64,000 nt of DNA from Bradyrhizobium diazoefficiens (GCF_018131015.1 NZ_JAFCJJ010000005.1:186001-250000); one strand, 5' to 3'; positions 51,615 to 60,580 are shown, counted from the stretch's first letter. The notes: generated from the sequence alone by a model not told the origin. Numbers and translations: made by a program.

Positions 51615-52835
51615 ATGGACGCAGACGCGAAGGCGCTGGCGGCGGGCTTCGACCTCGAGAAGCTGACGCCCCAATTCTACGAGAACCCCTACCCGACCTA
51701 TCGTGCACTGCGGGAGAACGAGCCGGTCAAGCGCCTGCCGAGCGGCACCGTGTTCCTGACCCGCTACGACGACCTCGTCACCACCTACAAGAACACGAAG
51801 TCGTTCAGCTCGGACAAGAAGCGGGAGTTCGCGCCGAAATACGGCGACACCCCGCTCTACGAGCATCACACCACGAGCCTCGTCTTCAACGATCCGCCCT
51901 CCCACACCCGCGTCCGGCGGCTGATCATGGGCGCGCTGTCGCCGCGCGCCATCGCCGGCATGGAGGGCGATCTCATCAAGCTGGTCGACGGCCTGCTCGA
52001 CGCCATCGCCGCCAAGGAGGGTTGCGAGCTGATCGAGGACTTTGCCGCCTCGATCCCGATCGAGGTGATCGGCAACCTGCTCGACGTGCCCCATGACGAG
52101 CGCGCACCCCTGCGCGACTGGTCGCTGGCGATCCTGGGGGCGCTCGAACCGGTGGTGTCGCCCGAGGTGGCCGCGCGCGGCAACAAGGCGGTGACGGACT
52201 TCCTCGCCTATCTCCAGACACTGGTCGCGCGCCGGCGCGAGAAGCCCGGCAATCCCGAGCGCGACGTGCTGACGCGCCTGATCCAGGGTGAGGACAACGG
52301 CGAGCGGCTGACCGAGAAGGAGCTGCTGCACAACTGCATCTTCCTGCTCAATGCCGGCCACGAGACAACGACGAACCTGATCGGCAACGGCCTGGTGACG
52401 CTGCATCAAAACCCGGATCAGAAGCAGCGGCTGCTCGACAATCCCGATCTGATCAAGACCGCGGTCGAGGAGATGCTGCGCTACGAGAGCTCGAACCAGC
52501 TCGGCAACCGCATGACCACGGAGAAGGTCGAGCTCGGCGGCGTGATGCTGGACGCAGGCACATCGGTGACGCTGTGCATTGGCGCTGCCAACCGCGACCC
52601 GGCGCAGTTTCCGGATCCCGAACGTTTCGACGTCGCGCGCACGCCGAACCGGCACCTCGCCTTTGCCACCGGCGCGCATCAATGCGCCGGCATGGCGCTG
52701 GCGCGGCTGGAGGGGGCCATCGCGATCTCGCGCTTCCTGGCGCGCTTCCCGAACTATGCGGTCAGCGGCCAGCCGGTGCGGGCCGGACGGGTGCGGTTCC
52801 GCGGTTTCCTCAGCGTGCCCTGCGCCATCGGCTGA
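51615..52835 (+). CDS. Cytochrome P450 (stand-alone, class I)
   Basis: This 406-residue soluble P450 has I-helix NAGHETTTN, ExxR in VEEMLRYESSNQ, and heme loop AFATGAHQCAGM with ligand Cys357. The glycine usually following Phe in the FGxG heme motif is Ala here (FATG). N-terminal ENPYPTYRALRENEPVKRL is typical of soluble bacterial P450s. There is no neighbouring ferredoxin gene. It is divergent from the TPP decarboxylase genes; whether they share a pathway is not known. Confidence 0.94.
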   Translation: MDADAKALAAGFDLEKLTPQFYENPYPTYRALRENEPVKRLPSGTVFLTRYDDLVTTYKNTKSFSSDKKREFAPKYGDTPLYEHHTTSLVFNDPPSHTRVRRLIMGALSPRAIAGMEGDLIKLVDGLLDAIAAKEGCELIEDFAASIPIEVIGNLLDVPHDERAPLRDWSLAILGALEPVVSPEVAARGNKAVTDFLAYLQTLVARRREKPGNPERDVLTRLIQGEDNGERLTEKELLHNCIFLLNAGHETTTNLIGNGLVTLHQNPDQKQRLLDNPDLIKTAVEEMLRYESSNQLGNRMTTEKVELGGVMLDAGTSVTLCIGAANRDPAQFPDPERFDVARTPNRHLAFATGAHQCAGMALARLEGAIAISRFLARFPNYAVSGQPVRAGRVRFRGFLSVPCAIG

Positions 52836-52972
52836 TGGCCTAAAACAAAAATGTCGAAAACAACCCCATGCACTGATGGCGGCCGCCGGCGCGGGATGCC
52901 GCGCTGACTCGGCGCAACCGTTTGATACCAAAGGCAAACGGCACGGCCTTGCGCAAACGGCGCCGGTATGCC

Positions 52973-53836
52973 TCACACCACCGTCTGATGCCGCGCAATG
53001 CAGGTGCGAAGCACCTCGTCCATCGGCTTTTGCCACCAGTCGTTGGAGAAGATCTCGATCTCCGAATAGCCGGCAAACCCCTGCGCCTCGACCGCCTTCC
53101 GCACCGATTTGATGTCGATGACGCCGTCGCCCATCATGCCGCGGTCGTTGAGGATGTCTTTCGTCGGCACCAGCCAGTCGCAAACGTGGAACGCAAGCAG
53201 GCGATCCTTGCCGGCCCGCGCGATCTGGCCCATCAGCTCAAAATCCCACCAGATGTGATAGACGTCGAGTGCGACGCCGAGCATGCCGCTGCGGCCGGGA
53301 TCGAGCCGGTCGCAGATGTCGAGCGCGTGTTTTGTGGTGTTCACGCAGGCGCGGTCGGCCGCATAGGCCGGATGCAGCGGCTCGATCGCAAGCGGAAGGT
53401 TCGCCTGCCTGGCGTATTCGAGCATCTCGGCCAGGGCGTCCTCGACCTGCCCACGCGCCGCCGCGATATCCTTCGATGCCTCGCTGCCCGGCCGCGAATA
53501 TTGCGGCAGGCCGCCGGCGACGAGCACGATGCAGGGCGCGCCCAGTGCCTTGGCCTCATCGACGCAGCGCCGGTTGTCGTCGCGCACCTCGGTGCGGCGC
53601 GACGCGTCCGAAGTAAACATGCCGCCGCGACAATAGCCGGAGAGATCGAGACCGGCCTCGCGCACCGCGCGCACGGCGCGGTGGAGACCGACGGCCGCGA
53701 CCTGGTCGCGCCAGGGATCGATGGCACGGATGCCGTGCCTGGCACAGGCCTCGATGATCTCGACGAGATCACCCTGCTTGCGGACCGTCGCCGTGTTCAG
53801 CGACAGCCAGCGATGGTCGGACGAGAAATCGCGCAT
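52973..53836 (-). CDS. Sugar phosphate isomerase/epimerase family TIM-barrel protein
   Basis: This 287-residue protein has the xylose-isomerase-like TIM barrel. Metal-ligand candidates are visible in order: Glu in PLAIEPLHP, Asp in VALDVYHIWWD with a following His, His in LLAFHVCDW, and Glu in SEIEIF. These match the Glu-Asp-His-Glu metal site of the AP endonuclease 2/isomerase fold. It is the last gene of the seven-gene minus-strand operon; its ATG overlaps the DUF993 stop (TGATG). It probably isomerises or cleaves a polyol or keto-sugar intermediate. Confidence 0.9.
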   Translation of the reverse strand: MRDFSSDHRWLSLNTATVRKQGDLVEIIEACARHGIRAIDPWRDQVAAVGLHRAVRAVREAGLDLSGYCRGGMFTSDASRRTEVRDDNRRCVDEAKALGAPCIVLVAGGLPQYSRPGSEASKDIAAARGQVEDALAEMLEYARQANLPLAIEPLHPAYAADRACVNTTKHALDICDRLDPGRSGMLGVALDVYHIWWDFELMGQIARAGKDRLLAFHVCDWLVPTKDILNDRGMMGDGVIDIKSVRKAVEAQGFAGYSEIEIFSNDWWQKPMDEVLRTCIARHQTVV

Positions 53837-55026
53837 CAGGCTTCCAATCCGTGGCTAGCCAGCACCGTCTTCATCCGCAGCATGGCCAATTCCGGATTGG
53901 CGAGCAGGCCGGCCTGATCGGCGAGACGGAACAGCTCCGCCAGATGCAGCATCGAGCGCGCGCTCTCCTGCCCGCCGACCATGGTGAAATGATCCTGGTG
54001 GCCGTTCAGGTACGCCATGAACACCACGCCCGTCTTGTAGAAGCGCGTCGGCGCCCTGAAGATGTGGCGTGACAACGGCACGGTCGGCCCCAGCACGTCG
54101 TGGAAGCCGGCCTCGTCGCCGGCCGCCAGCCGCGACAGCGCGTAGGAGGCGGCGGGCGCGATCGCATCGAAAATGCCGAGCAGCGCGTGCGAAAAACCCT
54201 GACTGTCGCCGGCGATCAGCTCCGCGTAGTTGAAATCATCGCCGGTGTACATCTTGATGCGCTTGTCGAGGCGACGGCGCATGTCAATCTCGCGCTGCTT
54301 GTCGAGCAGCGAGACCTTTACGCCGTCAACCTTGGCGGCGTTGCCGTTGATGATGGCGACCGCCGTGTCCATCGCCCTGTCGAGATCGCCGGTGCCCCAA
54401 TAGCCCGTCAGCGCCGGATCGAACATGTCGCCGAGCCAGTGGATGATCACGGGCTGCGCTACCCCCGACAGCACGCGGTCGTAGACCTTTGCGTAGTCGT
54501 CGGCATTGCGGCCGAGTTTTGCCAGCGCCCGCGACGCCATCAAAATGATGCGGCCGCCGACCTTCTCGACCGCCGAGATCTGTTCCTCATAGGCGCGGAT
54601 CACGTCGTCGAGGCTCCTGGCATCCTCGACCGCGAGATGATCGGTGCCGGCGCCGGAGAACACCAGCGCGTTGCGGCGCTTCGCGGCTCCGACCGAGCGC
54701 GTGATCAGCTCCAGCGAGGTCGGCCAGTCCAGCCCCATGCCGCGCTGCGCGGTGTCCATGGCTTCGGCAACGCCAAGGCCGAGGTCCCAGACATGCTCGC
54801 GGAAGGCGATGGTCTTGTCCCAGTCCACGGCCGCGGAGAGCCAGGGATCGTTGTCGGCGAAGGGGTCGACGACCGTGTGCACGGCCGAGAAGGCGATCCG
54901 GTTCAGCGTGCCTTCGAGTTTTGCGGGAAACGTGCGCGAGGCCGCGAGCCGATAGGTCTCGATCGAGCGATCGGCCTTCGGCAGCTTGAGTGACAATGAC
55001 GACATCGGCTGGACGGGCTTGTTCAT
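53836..55026 (-). CDS. DUF993 family protein (dihydrodipicolinate-synthase-like)
   Basis: This 396-residue protein matches DUF993, a family related to class I aldolases of the DapA type. Segments include LEGTLNRIAFSAVHTVVDPFADNDPWLSAAVDWD, RRNALVFSGAGTDHL, VIIHWLGDMFDPALTGYWG and VDGVKVSLLDK, where the Lys in VKVSL is placed like the Schiff-base lysine. The reaction is not established; aldol cleavage or dehydration is a reasonable guess. It lies between a Gfo/Idh/MocA oxidoreductase gene (10-base gap) and the isomerase gene (overlap). Confidence 0.8.
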   Translation of the reverse strand: MNKPVQPMSSLSLKLPKADRSIETYRLAASRTFPAKLEGTLNRIAFSAVHTVVDPFADNDPWLSAAVDWDKTIAFREHVWDLGLGVAEAMDTAQRGMGLDWPTSLELITRSVGAAKRRNALVFSGAGTDHLAVEDARSLDDVIRAYEEQISAVEKVGGRIILMASRALAKLGRNADDYAKVYDRVLSGVAQPVIIHWLGDMFDPALTGYWGTGDLDRAMDTAVAIINGNAAKVDGVKVSLLDKQREIDMRRRLDKRIKMYTGDDFNYAELIAGDSQGFSHALLGIFDAIAPAASYALSRLAAGDEAGFHDVLGPTVPLSRHIFRAPTRFYKTGVVFMAYLNGHQDHFTMVGGQESARSMLHLAELFRLADQAGLLANPELAMLRMKTVLASHGLEA

Positions 55027-55036
55027 GCGAGCCTCC

Positions 55037-56188
55037 TCACACCTTGATCGGGGCGACGTCGATCCAGCGCCGTTCCTTCCAGCTCTTCAGCGCGCATTCG
55101 GCGAGCTGCACGCCCTTGGCGCCTTCGAGCAGCGTGAACTTGTAGGGCGCATCCTCGTAGACGTGGCGGATGAACATCTCCCACTGCTCCTTGAAGCCGT
55201 TGTCGTAGGCGACGTTGTCGGGCAGCTTCTGCCAGTCGCCGTAGAAATCGTGCAGCCGCTTCTCGTCGGGATTCCAGACCGGCCTCGGAGTAGCCTGCCG
55301 CGCCTGGATCATGCAGTCGGTGAGCCCCGCGACCGCCGAGCCGTGCGTGCCGTCGACCTGGAAGGTGACGAGGTCGTCGCGGTAGACGCGCGTCACCCAG
55401 GACATGTTGATGTGGGCGATGACGCCGCCCTCGAGCTGGAAGGTGGCGTAGGCGGAATCATCCGCGGTCGCCTTGTACTTCTTGCCCTGCTCGTCGAAAC
55501 GCTCGGGGATGTCGGTGTTGCCGATGCAGACCACGCTTCTAACGTTGCCGAAGAGGTTGTCGAGCACGTAGCGCCAGTGGCAGACCATGTCCAGGATGAT
55601 GCCGCCGCCGTCCTCGTCGCGGTAGTTCCAGGACGGCCGCTGCGCCTCCTGCCAGCCGCCTTCGAACACCCAATAGCCGAACTCGCCGCGCACCGAGAGG
55701 ATGCGGCCGAAGAAGCCGGAGTCGCGCAGGAAGGCGATCTTCTTCAGGCCGGGCAGGAACAGCTTGTCCTGCACCGTGCCGTGCTTGACGCCTTTTGCAT
55801 TGGCGAGCTTGACGACCTCGAGCGCCTCTTCAAAGTTCGTCGCAATCGGCTTCTCGCAATAGACGTGCTTGCCGGCATTGATGGCCTGGGTCAGAAGGCC
55901 CGGCCGCGCCTGCGTGGTCGCGGCATCGAAGAACATGGTGTCGTTCTTGTCGGCGAGCGCGGCGTCGAGATCGGTGGTCCAGCGCGTGATGTTGAAGCGC
56001 TTTGCCAACGCCTCGACTTTCTCGGCGCTGCGGCCGACCAGGATCGGATCGGGCATGACACGGTCGCCGTTCTTCAGGCGGACGCCGCCCTGGTCGCGGA
56101 TCGCGACGATCGAGCGGATCAGATGCTGGTTGAGCCCCATGCGGCCGGTGACGCCGTTCATGATGAGGCCGAGGCGTTGGGTGGTCAT
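55037..56188 (-). CDS. Gfo/Idh/MocA-family NAD(P)-dependent oxidoreductase
   Basis: This 383-residue dehydrogenase has an N-terminal Rossmann domain (LIMNGVTGRMGLNQHLIRSI) and the family catalytic loop HVYCEKPIATN, in which EKP is diagnostic. The C-terminal alpha/beta domain includes GGIILDMVCHWRYVLDNLFG, with the Asp and His expected for catalysis. NGVTGRMG replaces the usual GxGxxG, resembling a short-chain-like variant. The ATG overlaps the upstream enolase-superfamily stop (ATGA). It would oxidise a sugar, inositol-like or hydroxy-acid intermediate of the operon's pathway. Confidence 0.92.
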   Translation of the reverse strand: MTTQRLGLIMNGVTGRMGLNQHLIRSIVAIRDQGGVRLKNGDRVMPDPILVGRSAEKVEALAKRFNITRWTTDLDAALADKNDTMFFDAATTQARPGLLTQAINAGKHVYCEKPIATNFEEALEVVKLANAKGVKHGTVQDKLFLPGLKKIAFLRDSGFFGRILSVRGEFGYWVFEGGWQEAQRPSWNYRDEDGGGIILDMVCHWRYVLDNLFGNVRSVVCIGNTDIPERFDEQGKKYKATADDSAYATFQLEGGVIAHINMSWVTRVYRDDLVTFQVDGTHGSAVAGLTDCMIQARQATPRPVWNPDEKRLHDFYGDWQKLPDNVAYDNGFKEQWEMFIRHVYEDAPYKFTLLEGAKGVQLAECALKSWKERRWIDVAPIKV

Positions 56189-57576
56189 GCCAGTTGCTCC
56201 CTGGGTAATGTAGGCTGTTCGAGCGGGCGGAGCGCCGACCAGTCCGGATGGACCGCCGTCGCAAAGCCCACTGTGTTGAGCGATCCTGTCAGCAGATCGC
56301 CGTCGTGAATGGAGAGCCGGATGCCCTGCCCGGCATCGGCATAGAGATCGGGATGCGCGGCGGCGAAGGCCTGCGCCTCGGTGACGGGAGTGTCGCCAAA
56401 TCCGTCGACATAGTGATGACCGTTGCGTTCGGCATGGGTGGTGCCGATGAAGGCGCCCAGCGCCAGGTCCTGCTGCACGGCAAGGCCCGCCTGGCAGGTC
56501 AGATCCTCGCCGGTCACGAAGAATCGCGCGCCACCCGCGCCCCATTTCGCCGCACGCGTCGCATTGACGATGGATTTGTAGAGCCCTTTGCAGGACTTCG
56601 ATGAAATGCCGCAATAGCCGAGCGCCCGCGCCAGCGGGAACGCATCGTAGGAATCGTCGGCCTCGTCGACGATGAAGCCGTGCGCGGCCAGCGACCCGAG
56701 CGGGGATTGCCGGGTGATGTCGCGCGGCATCGGCTGCTCGACATAGAGCAGACGCGAGGCGATCGGCCGCAATGCGGGATCATGGTCGAGCCGGTCCATC
56801 AGCATCTGCAGCACCGCCAGATCGGCGTACTGCTCGTTGGCGTCGAGCGTCACCCTGGTGATGCGTCCGAGCGTATCGAGCTCCCTGCCGATGCGGGACA
56901 GCCGCGCCGCATCGGAGGCGGGATCGCCCGACAGCTTGAGCTTGAAGTACCGTGCACCGGCGTTCTCGCGCGCATCGGCAACGCCGCCCTCGCCTTCGAT
57001 CACATCGTCGAGGCCGACCGTATGCCTGATCGCGACGCGCGGCAGCGGCGTCCGGCTGGCGAGAAACGTCGCGATGTCAACGCCCTGCAAATCCGGCGAG
57101 AGCCGCGCATCGATGCCCGCGATATTGGCGGCCATTCCGTCGAAGAAGCTGGTCTCCGTGGCGCGCAGCAGCGCATCGAGGATCGCCTTGTCGATCTCCG
57201 CCGGGCCATAGGCCGCGGCCAGCGCCGGAATGTTCTTTTTCGCACAAGTCGCGATTTGTGCGCCGATGCAGTCGGCATGCAGATCGAACGCCGTCAGAAA
57301 CCCGGTCCGTGCCAGATAAAGCCCGCGCGCGATCTCCAGCGACCGTCGCAACCCATCCACCGTCTGCGCCGGCGACAGCTCCGGCCGCTTGTCGAACCAC
57401 TTTGGCACCAGTAACTCGGCGCTGGCACCGACCGCAGCGCCCCTGCCCTCGACCTCGATCTCGACGCGCACGAACAGTTGCGGCGTCGCGTTGATCGTGA
57501 TCGCGCCAAAGCGGAACGGCCGCGCAAACTGCACGGGGCGTTCGAAGAAGGCGATGTCTCGCAGCTTCAGGCGCAC
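56185..57576 (-). CDS. Enolase-superfamily enzyme (mandelate racemase/muconate lactonizing type)
   Basis: This 463-residue protein has the enolase-superfamily layout. A KxK motif, FKLKLSG, has K212 and K214. Metal ligands are likely Asp245 in VTLDANEQY, Glu280 in LLYVEQPMP and the acidic GFIVDEADDS. It would abstract the proton alpha to a carboxylate, as dehydratases, epimerases and lactonising enzymes do. At 463 residues it is longer than typical (about 360-400) and belongs to an uncharacterised subgroup as far as I can tell. The GTG start at 57576 (MRLKLRD) is preferred; the longer frame upstream is an intergenic palindrome read as AGLDPAIHV. Confidence 0.85.
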   Translation of the reverse strand: MRLKLRDIAFFERPVQFARPFRFGAITINATPQLFVRVEIEVEGRGAAVGASAELLVPKWFDKRPELSPAQTVDGLRRSLEIARGLYLARTGFLTAFDLHADCIGAQIATCAKKNIPALAAAYGPAEIDKAILDALLRATETSFFDGMAANIAGIDARLSPDLQGVDIATFLASRTPLPRVAIRHTVGLDDVIEGEGGVADARENAGARYFKLKLSGDPASDAARLSRIGRELDTLGRITRVTLDANEQYADLAVLQMLMDRLDHDPALRPIASRLLYVEQPMPRDITRQSPLGSLAAHGFIVDEADDSYDAFPLARALGYCGISSKSCKGLYKSIVNATRAAKWGAGGARFFVTGEDLTCQAGLAVQQDLALGAFIGTTHAERNGHHYVDGFGDTPVTEAQAFAAAHPDLYADAGQGIRLSIHDGDLLTGSLNTVGFATAVHPDWSALRPLEQPTLPREQLA

Positions 57577-57596
57577 GAACCTAGTCCTATGAAGGT

Positions 57597-57683
57597 CGTC
57601 ATGCCCGGGCTTGTCCCGGGCATCCACGTTCTTTGTCGCCCGAAGCAAGACGTGGATGGCCGGGTCAAGCCCGGCCATGACGC
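57597..57683. repeat. Palindromic repeat, 'AGLDPAIHV' family
   Basis: The plus strand begins GTCATGCCCGGGCTTGTCCC and ends with the matching inverted arm CGGGTCAAGCCCGGCCATGAC, around a CACG...CGTGGATG core. In translation it gives MAGLDPAIHV, a phrase often seen in mis-extended gene starts in Bradyrhizobiaceae. It lies inside the operon between the enolase-superfamily and ATPase genes. Confidence 0.88.
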
Positions 57684-57712
57684 CCCGGAAATTCGAGCTG
57701 GTTCCATCACCC

Positions 57713-58555
57713 TTAGTCCAATGCACCTTGCGAGAAGAAATGCTTGCGGATGCGTTGCACGAGCTCTGTAAATACCGGGTCAGCCATCACATCGAGCGAG
57801 CGCGGGCGCGGCAGCGGCACGTCGTAGATCGCGGCGATCGCACCGGGGCGCTCGGTCATGACCAGCACGCGGTCGGCGAGGAACACGGCTTCCGGAATCG
57901 AATGCGTGATGAGCAGCACGGTCTTCTTCGTCTCGCGCTGGATCCGCATCAGCTCGACATTCATGCGCTCGCGGGTCAGCGCATCGAGCGCGCCGAAGGG
58001 CTCGTCCATCAGCATGATCCCGGGATCATGCACCAGCGCGCGACAGATCGAGGCACGCTGCTGCATGCCGCCGGAGAGCTGCCAGGGCAGCTTCCTCTCG
58101 AACCCTTCCAGCCCAACCAGCTTGAGCAGCGCCTTGGCGCGGTCGAGATATTTCTGCCGGGCGAGACGCTTCATGTCGATCGGCAGCATGACGTTGTTCA
58201 GGATGTTGCGCCAGGGCAGCAGCAGCGCGTTCTGGAACACGATGCCGACATTGCCGTGCGGCGCCGTCACCTTCTCGCCGTCGACCAGGATTTCGCCGGA
58301 TGTCGGCGGCAGCAATCCCGAGATCAGCTTGAGCAGCGTGGACTTGCCGCAGCCGGAGGGGCCAACCACGACGAAGAACTCGCCGTCATTGATGTGGAAA
58401 TCGAGCGGCCGCAACGACGGCACGTCGCCATCGCGCGTCCGGTAGGTCTTGGACACGCCGGACAGTTTGATGCCCGACGCATCGCCGGCCCGGTCGCTCA
58501 CCAGTCGGAGGTGCGCGGTAGGCTGCATGTCGATGGATTTGGTCGCAGGGGTCAT
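57713..58555 (-). CDS. ABC transporter ATP-binding protein (SsuB/TauB type)
   Basis: This 280-residue ATPase of the nitrate/sulfonate/taurine importer subfamily has Walker A GPSGCGKST, Q-loop VFQNALLLPWRN typical of SsuB/TauB, signature LSGGMQQR, Walker B IMLMDEPFGALD and switch His in ITHSIPEA. The start at 58555 follows GAGGGCG. It forms one importer with the binding protein and permease encoded just upstream. Confidence 0.95.
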   Translation of the reverse strand: MTPATKSIDMQPTAHLRLVSDRAGDASGIKLSGVSKTYRTRDGDVPSLRPLDFHINDGEFFVVVGPSGCGKSTLLKLISGLLPPTSGEILVDGEKVTAPHGNVGIVFQNALLLPWRNILNNVMLPIDMKRLARQKYLDRAKALLKLVGLEGFERKLPWQLSGGMQQRASICRALVHDPGIMLMDEPFGALDALTRERMNVELMRIQRETKKTVLLITHSIPEAVFLADRVLVMTERPGAIAAIYDVPLPRPRSLDVMADPVFTELVQRIRKHFFSQGALD

Positions 58556-58571
58556 CGCCGCCCTCTCCCCC

Positions 58572-58691
58572 CGTCGTCCCGGCGAAGGCCGGGACCCATA
58601 CGCCGTGTCGGTGCGTTCGGGCACGCGGGGAGAGACCTCTCGCAACCAATGGGGCCGGTGGTTATGGGTCCCGGCTTTCGCCGGGACGACG
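58572..58691. repeat. Palindromic repeat, GTCGTCCCGGCGAAGG family, copy 1
   Basis: CGTCGTCCCGGCGAAGGCC begins the left arm (58572-58600, ending GACCCATA). The right arm at 58663-58691 is its near-perfect inverse (TATGGGTCCCGG... GGACGACG). A second copy is at 61859-61986. It sits between the ATPase and binding-protein genes of the importer. Confidence 0.9.
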
Positions 58692-58706
58692 ATAGGAATT
58701 TGCAGC

Positions 58707-59699
58707 TCACGACCCGCTCTTCGGCAAATAGTCGTTGGTGTAGAAGGCCTTCGGGTTCTCCCTGGCCTTGGCATCGAGGCCGCCATATTCGACCAGCAGA
58801 TTGACGGTGTCGGTCATGTTCTGGTCGGTGACCTGGAACGGCCGCTTGCCCTTGGTCTCCGCGGTCCGGTAGAGCGGAATGGTCAGCTCGAAGCCCTGCG
58901 TCAGCGTGTCGATCTTGCCGCCCTTGGGGTTGGCATCGAGGATCGATTGCGCGGCCGCCTTCGGCTCCTTCTCGGCAGCTTCCACCGCCTTGGTCGTCGC
59001 CGACATGAAGCGGCGAACGAGATCGGCATTGGCCTTCACATAGTCGGAATTGGCGATGATGCCGGAGGAGACCATGTTGATGCCGTAGTCGGCGAACTTG
59101 ATCGGGAATACGTCCTTGCCGGTGGCGTCCTTGATCTTCATCGACTGGTCCATGACGTAGCCGAGCAACAGATCAGCCTGGCCGTTGATGACCGCATTGA
59201 GCTTGGTCTGGCCGTCGCCGGCGACCGTCTGGAAGTCGCTCTCCTTCAACCCGGTCTTCTTCAGGAACAGCGGCCAGATCTGGGTCATGGAGTCGGCCGG
59301 CGTGATCGCCACCGTCTTGCCCTTGATGTCCTCGGGCTTCCTGATGTTCTTGTCGACCAATCCCATGGCGGACATCGGTGAGGTCTGCAGCAGCACGCCG
59401 GTCGCAACCACCGGCGCGCCCTTGATCGCGGCGCGCATCATGGTGGGCACGTCGACATAGCCGAAATCGGCGGTCTTGGCGGCCACCGCCTGCGTGGTCG
59501 CAGCCGAGCCGCGGCCCTCCTGGATCTCGAGCTCGATGCCCTCGGCCGCGTAGATGCCCTTGGCCTTGCCGTAATAGAACGGCGCGTGCTCGCCATAGAC
59601 GTACCAGTTCAGCATCAGCACGACCTTGTCGGCCGCCTGCGCCGGCACCGCCGCAAACGCCATCAGCGCAACCGTTGCAGCCCCAATCCACCGCTTCAT
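58707..59699 (-). CDS. ABC transporter substrate-binding protein (NMT1/THI5-SsuA type)
   Basis: This 330-residue periplasmic protein has a signal peptide (MKRWIGAATVALMAFAAVPAQA, cleaved after AQA) and an NMT1/THI5-like domain: VVLMLNWYVYGEHAPFYYGKAKGIYAAEGIELEI, VAAKTADFGYVDVPTMM and KGKTVAITPADSMTQIW. LNWY in the first strand is typical of binding proteins for pyrimidine/thiamine precursors and related aromatic or sulfonate ligands. The ligand here is unknown. The start at 59699 follows GGGAGAG. It shares an operon with a permease, an ATPase and four catabolic genes. Confidence 0.93.
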   Translation of the reverse strand: MKRWIGAATVALMAFAAVPAQAADKVVLMLNWYVYGEHAPFYYGKAKGIYAAEGIELEIQEGRGSAATTQAVAAKTADFGYVDVPTMMRAAIKGAPVVATGVLLQTSPMSAMGLVDKNIRKPEDIKGKTVAITPADSMTQIWPLFLKKTGLKESDFQTVAGDGQTKLNAVINGQADLLLGYVMDQSMKIKDATGKDVFPIKFADYGINMVSSGIIANSDYVKANADLVRRFMSATTKAVEAAEKEPKAAAQSILDANPKGGKIDTLTQGFELTIPLYRTAETKGKRPFQVTDQNMTDTVNLLVEYGGLDAKARENPKAFYTNDYLPKSGS

Positions 59700-59751
59700 C
59701 GTCACTCTCCCTGTCGTTATGTTTCGGCCGTTGGTGGCCGTTCGTTGCTAG

Positions 59752-60561
59752 TTAGGATGCAAAGATCACGTCCTCGCGCTGGCTGACATGCCAGGGAATC
59801 ACGAGCTTCTCGATCCGGTCCACGATCCAGAACAGGACCACGCCGAGCAGCGCCAGGATCACGAGCGCCGCGAACATCGTCGGCAGGTCGAAGGTGCCGA
59901 TCGAGCGCTGCATGACATAGCCGATGCCGGAATTGGAGCCGACGAACTCGCCGACGACGGCGCCGACCACGGCGAGCGTGACCGACACCTTGAGGCCGGA
60001 GAAGATCGCCGGCAGCGCATGCGGCAGGTTCACCGCGCGGAACACCTGCAGGCGGCTGCCCTGCATGGCGCGGGCGAGATCGACCATATCAGGGTCGACC
60101 GACTTGAAGCCCTGCACGGCCGAGACGACCACCGGGAAGAAGCCGAGCAGGAACGCCGAGATCACCTTCGGAATGATGCCGAAGCCGAACCAGACCACGA
60201 ACAGCGGCGCGATCGCGATCTTCGGCACGGACTGGGAGAATACCAGCAGTGGATAGACATAGCTCTCCACCGTCCTCAAGCCCGCGATCAGCATGGCGAC
60301 GGGAATGCCGAACAGGGCCGAGAGCAAAAAGCCGCAGACGGTCGCATAGGTGGTCGGCCAGGACTGGCGCAGCAGTTCCGGCCATTCGGTGCGCAACACC
60401 GCGACGACATCGGCCGGCGCCGGGATCTGGTAGGCGGGAATCTTGAACAGCCGGATCGCGAGATCCCAGGCTACGACGATGAAGACCAGGAACAAAAACG
60501 GCCGCACCCAGGCCGCATTCAGCATTTTGGATACCGCACCTTGCGGTCTCAACTCAGCCAC
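59752..60561 (-). CDS. ABC transporter permease (SsuC/TauC type)
   Basis: This 269-residue permease has six predicted membrane segments, beginning PFLFLVFIVVAWDLAIRLF. The EAA loop is VDPDMVDLARAMQGSRLQVFRAVNLPHALPAIFSGLK, the standard ATPase-contact region of the nitrate/sulfonate/taurine class. Also present are AIAPLFVVWFGFG and GEFVGSNSGIGYVM. The GTG start at 60561 follows GGGAGCGA; an ATG (MLNAAW) 12 codons later is an alternative. It is the first gene of the seven-gene operon, behind a promoter with an overlapping dyad. Confidence 0.94.
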   Translation of the reverse strand: MAELRPQGAVSKMLNAAWVRPFLFLVFIVVAWDLAIRLFKIPAYQIPAPADVVAVLRTEWPELLRQSWPTTYATVCGFLLSALFGIPVAMLIAGLRTVESYVYPLLVFSQSVPKIAIAPLFVVWFGFGIIPKVISAFLLGFFPVVVSAVQGFKSVDPDMVDLARAMQGSRLQVFRAVNLPHALPAIFSGLKVSVTLAVVGAVVGEFVGSNSGIGYVMQRSIGTFDLPTMFAALVILALLGVVLFWIVDRIEKLVIPWHVSQREDVIFAS

Positions 60562-60580
60562 GTCTCGCTCCCGGCTTCTT

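Noticed and set aside
52836..52972. Short AT-rich stretch (AAAACAAAAATGTCGAAAACAACCCC) after the second P450
   Set aside because: It looked like a possible terminator or repeat, but there is no stem before an appropriate T-run and only one copy in the window, so no feature is called.
57577..57726. N-terminal extension of the enolase-superfamily protein beginning MHWTKGD
   Set aside because: The extension is the palindromic repeat translated as AGLDPAIHV; the protein's conserved sequence starts after the GTG at 57576.
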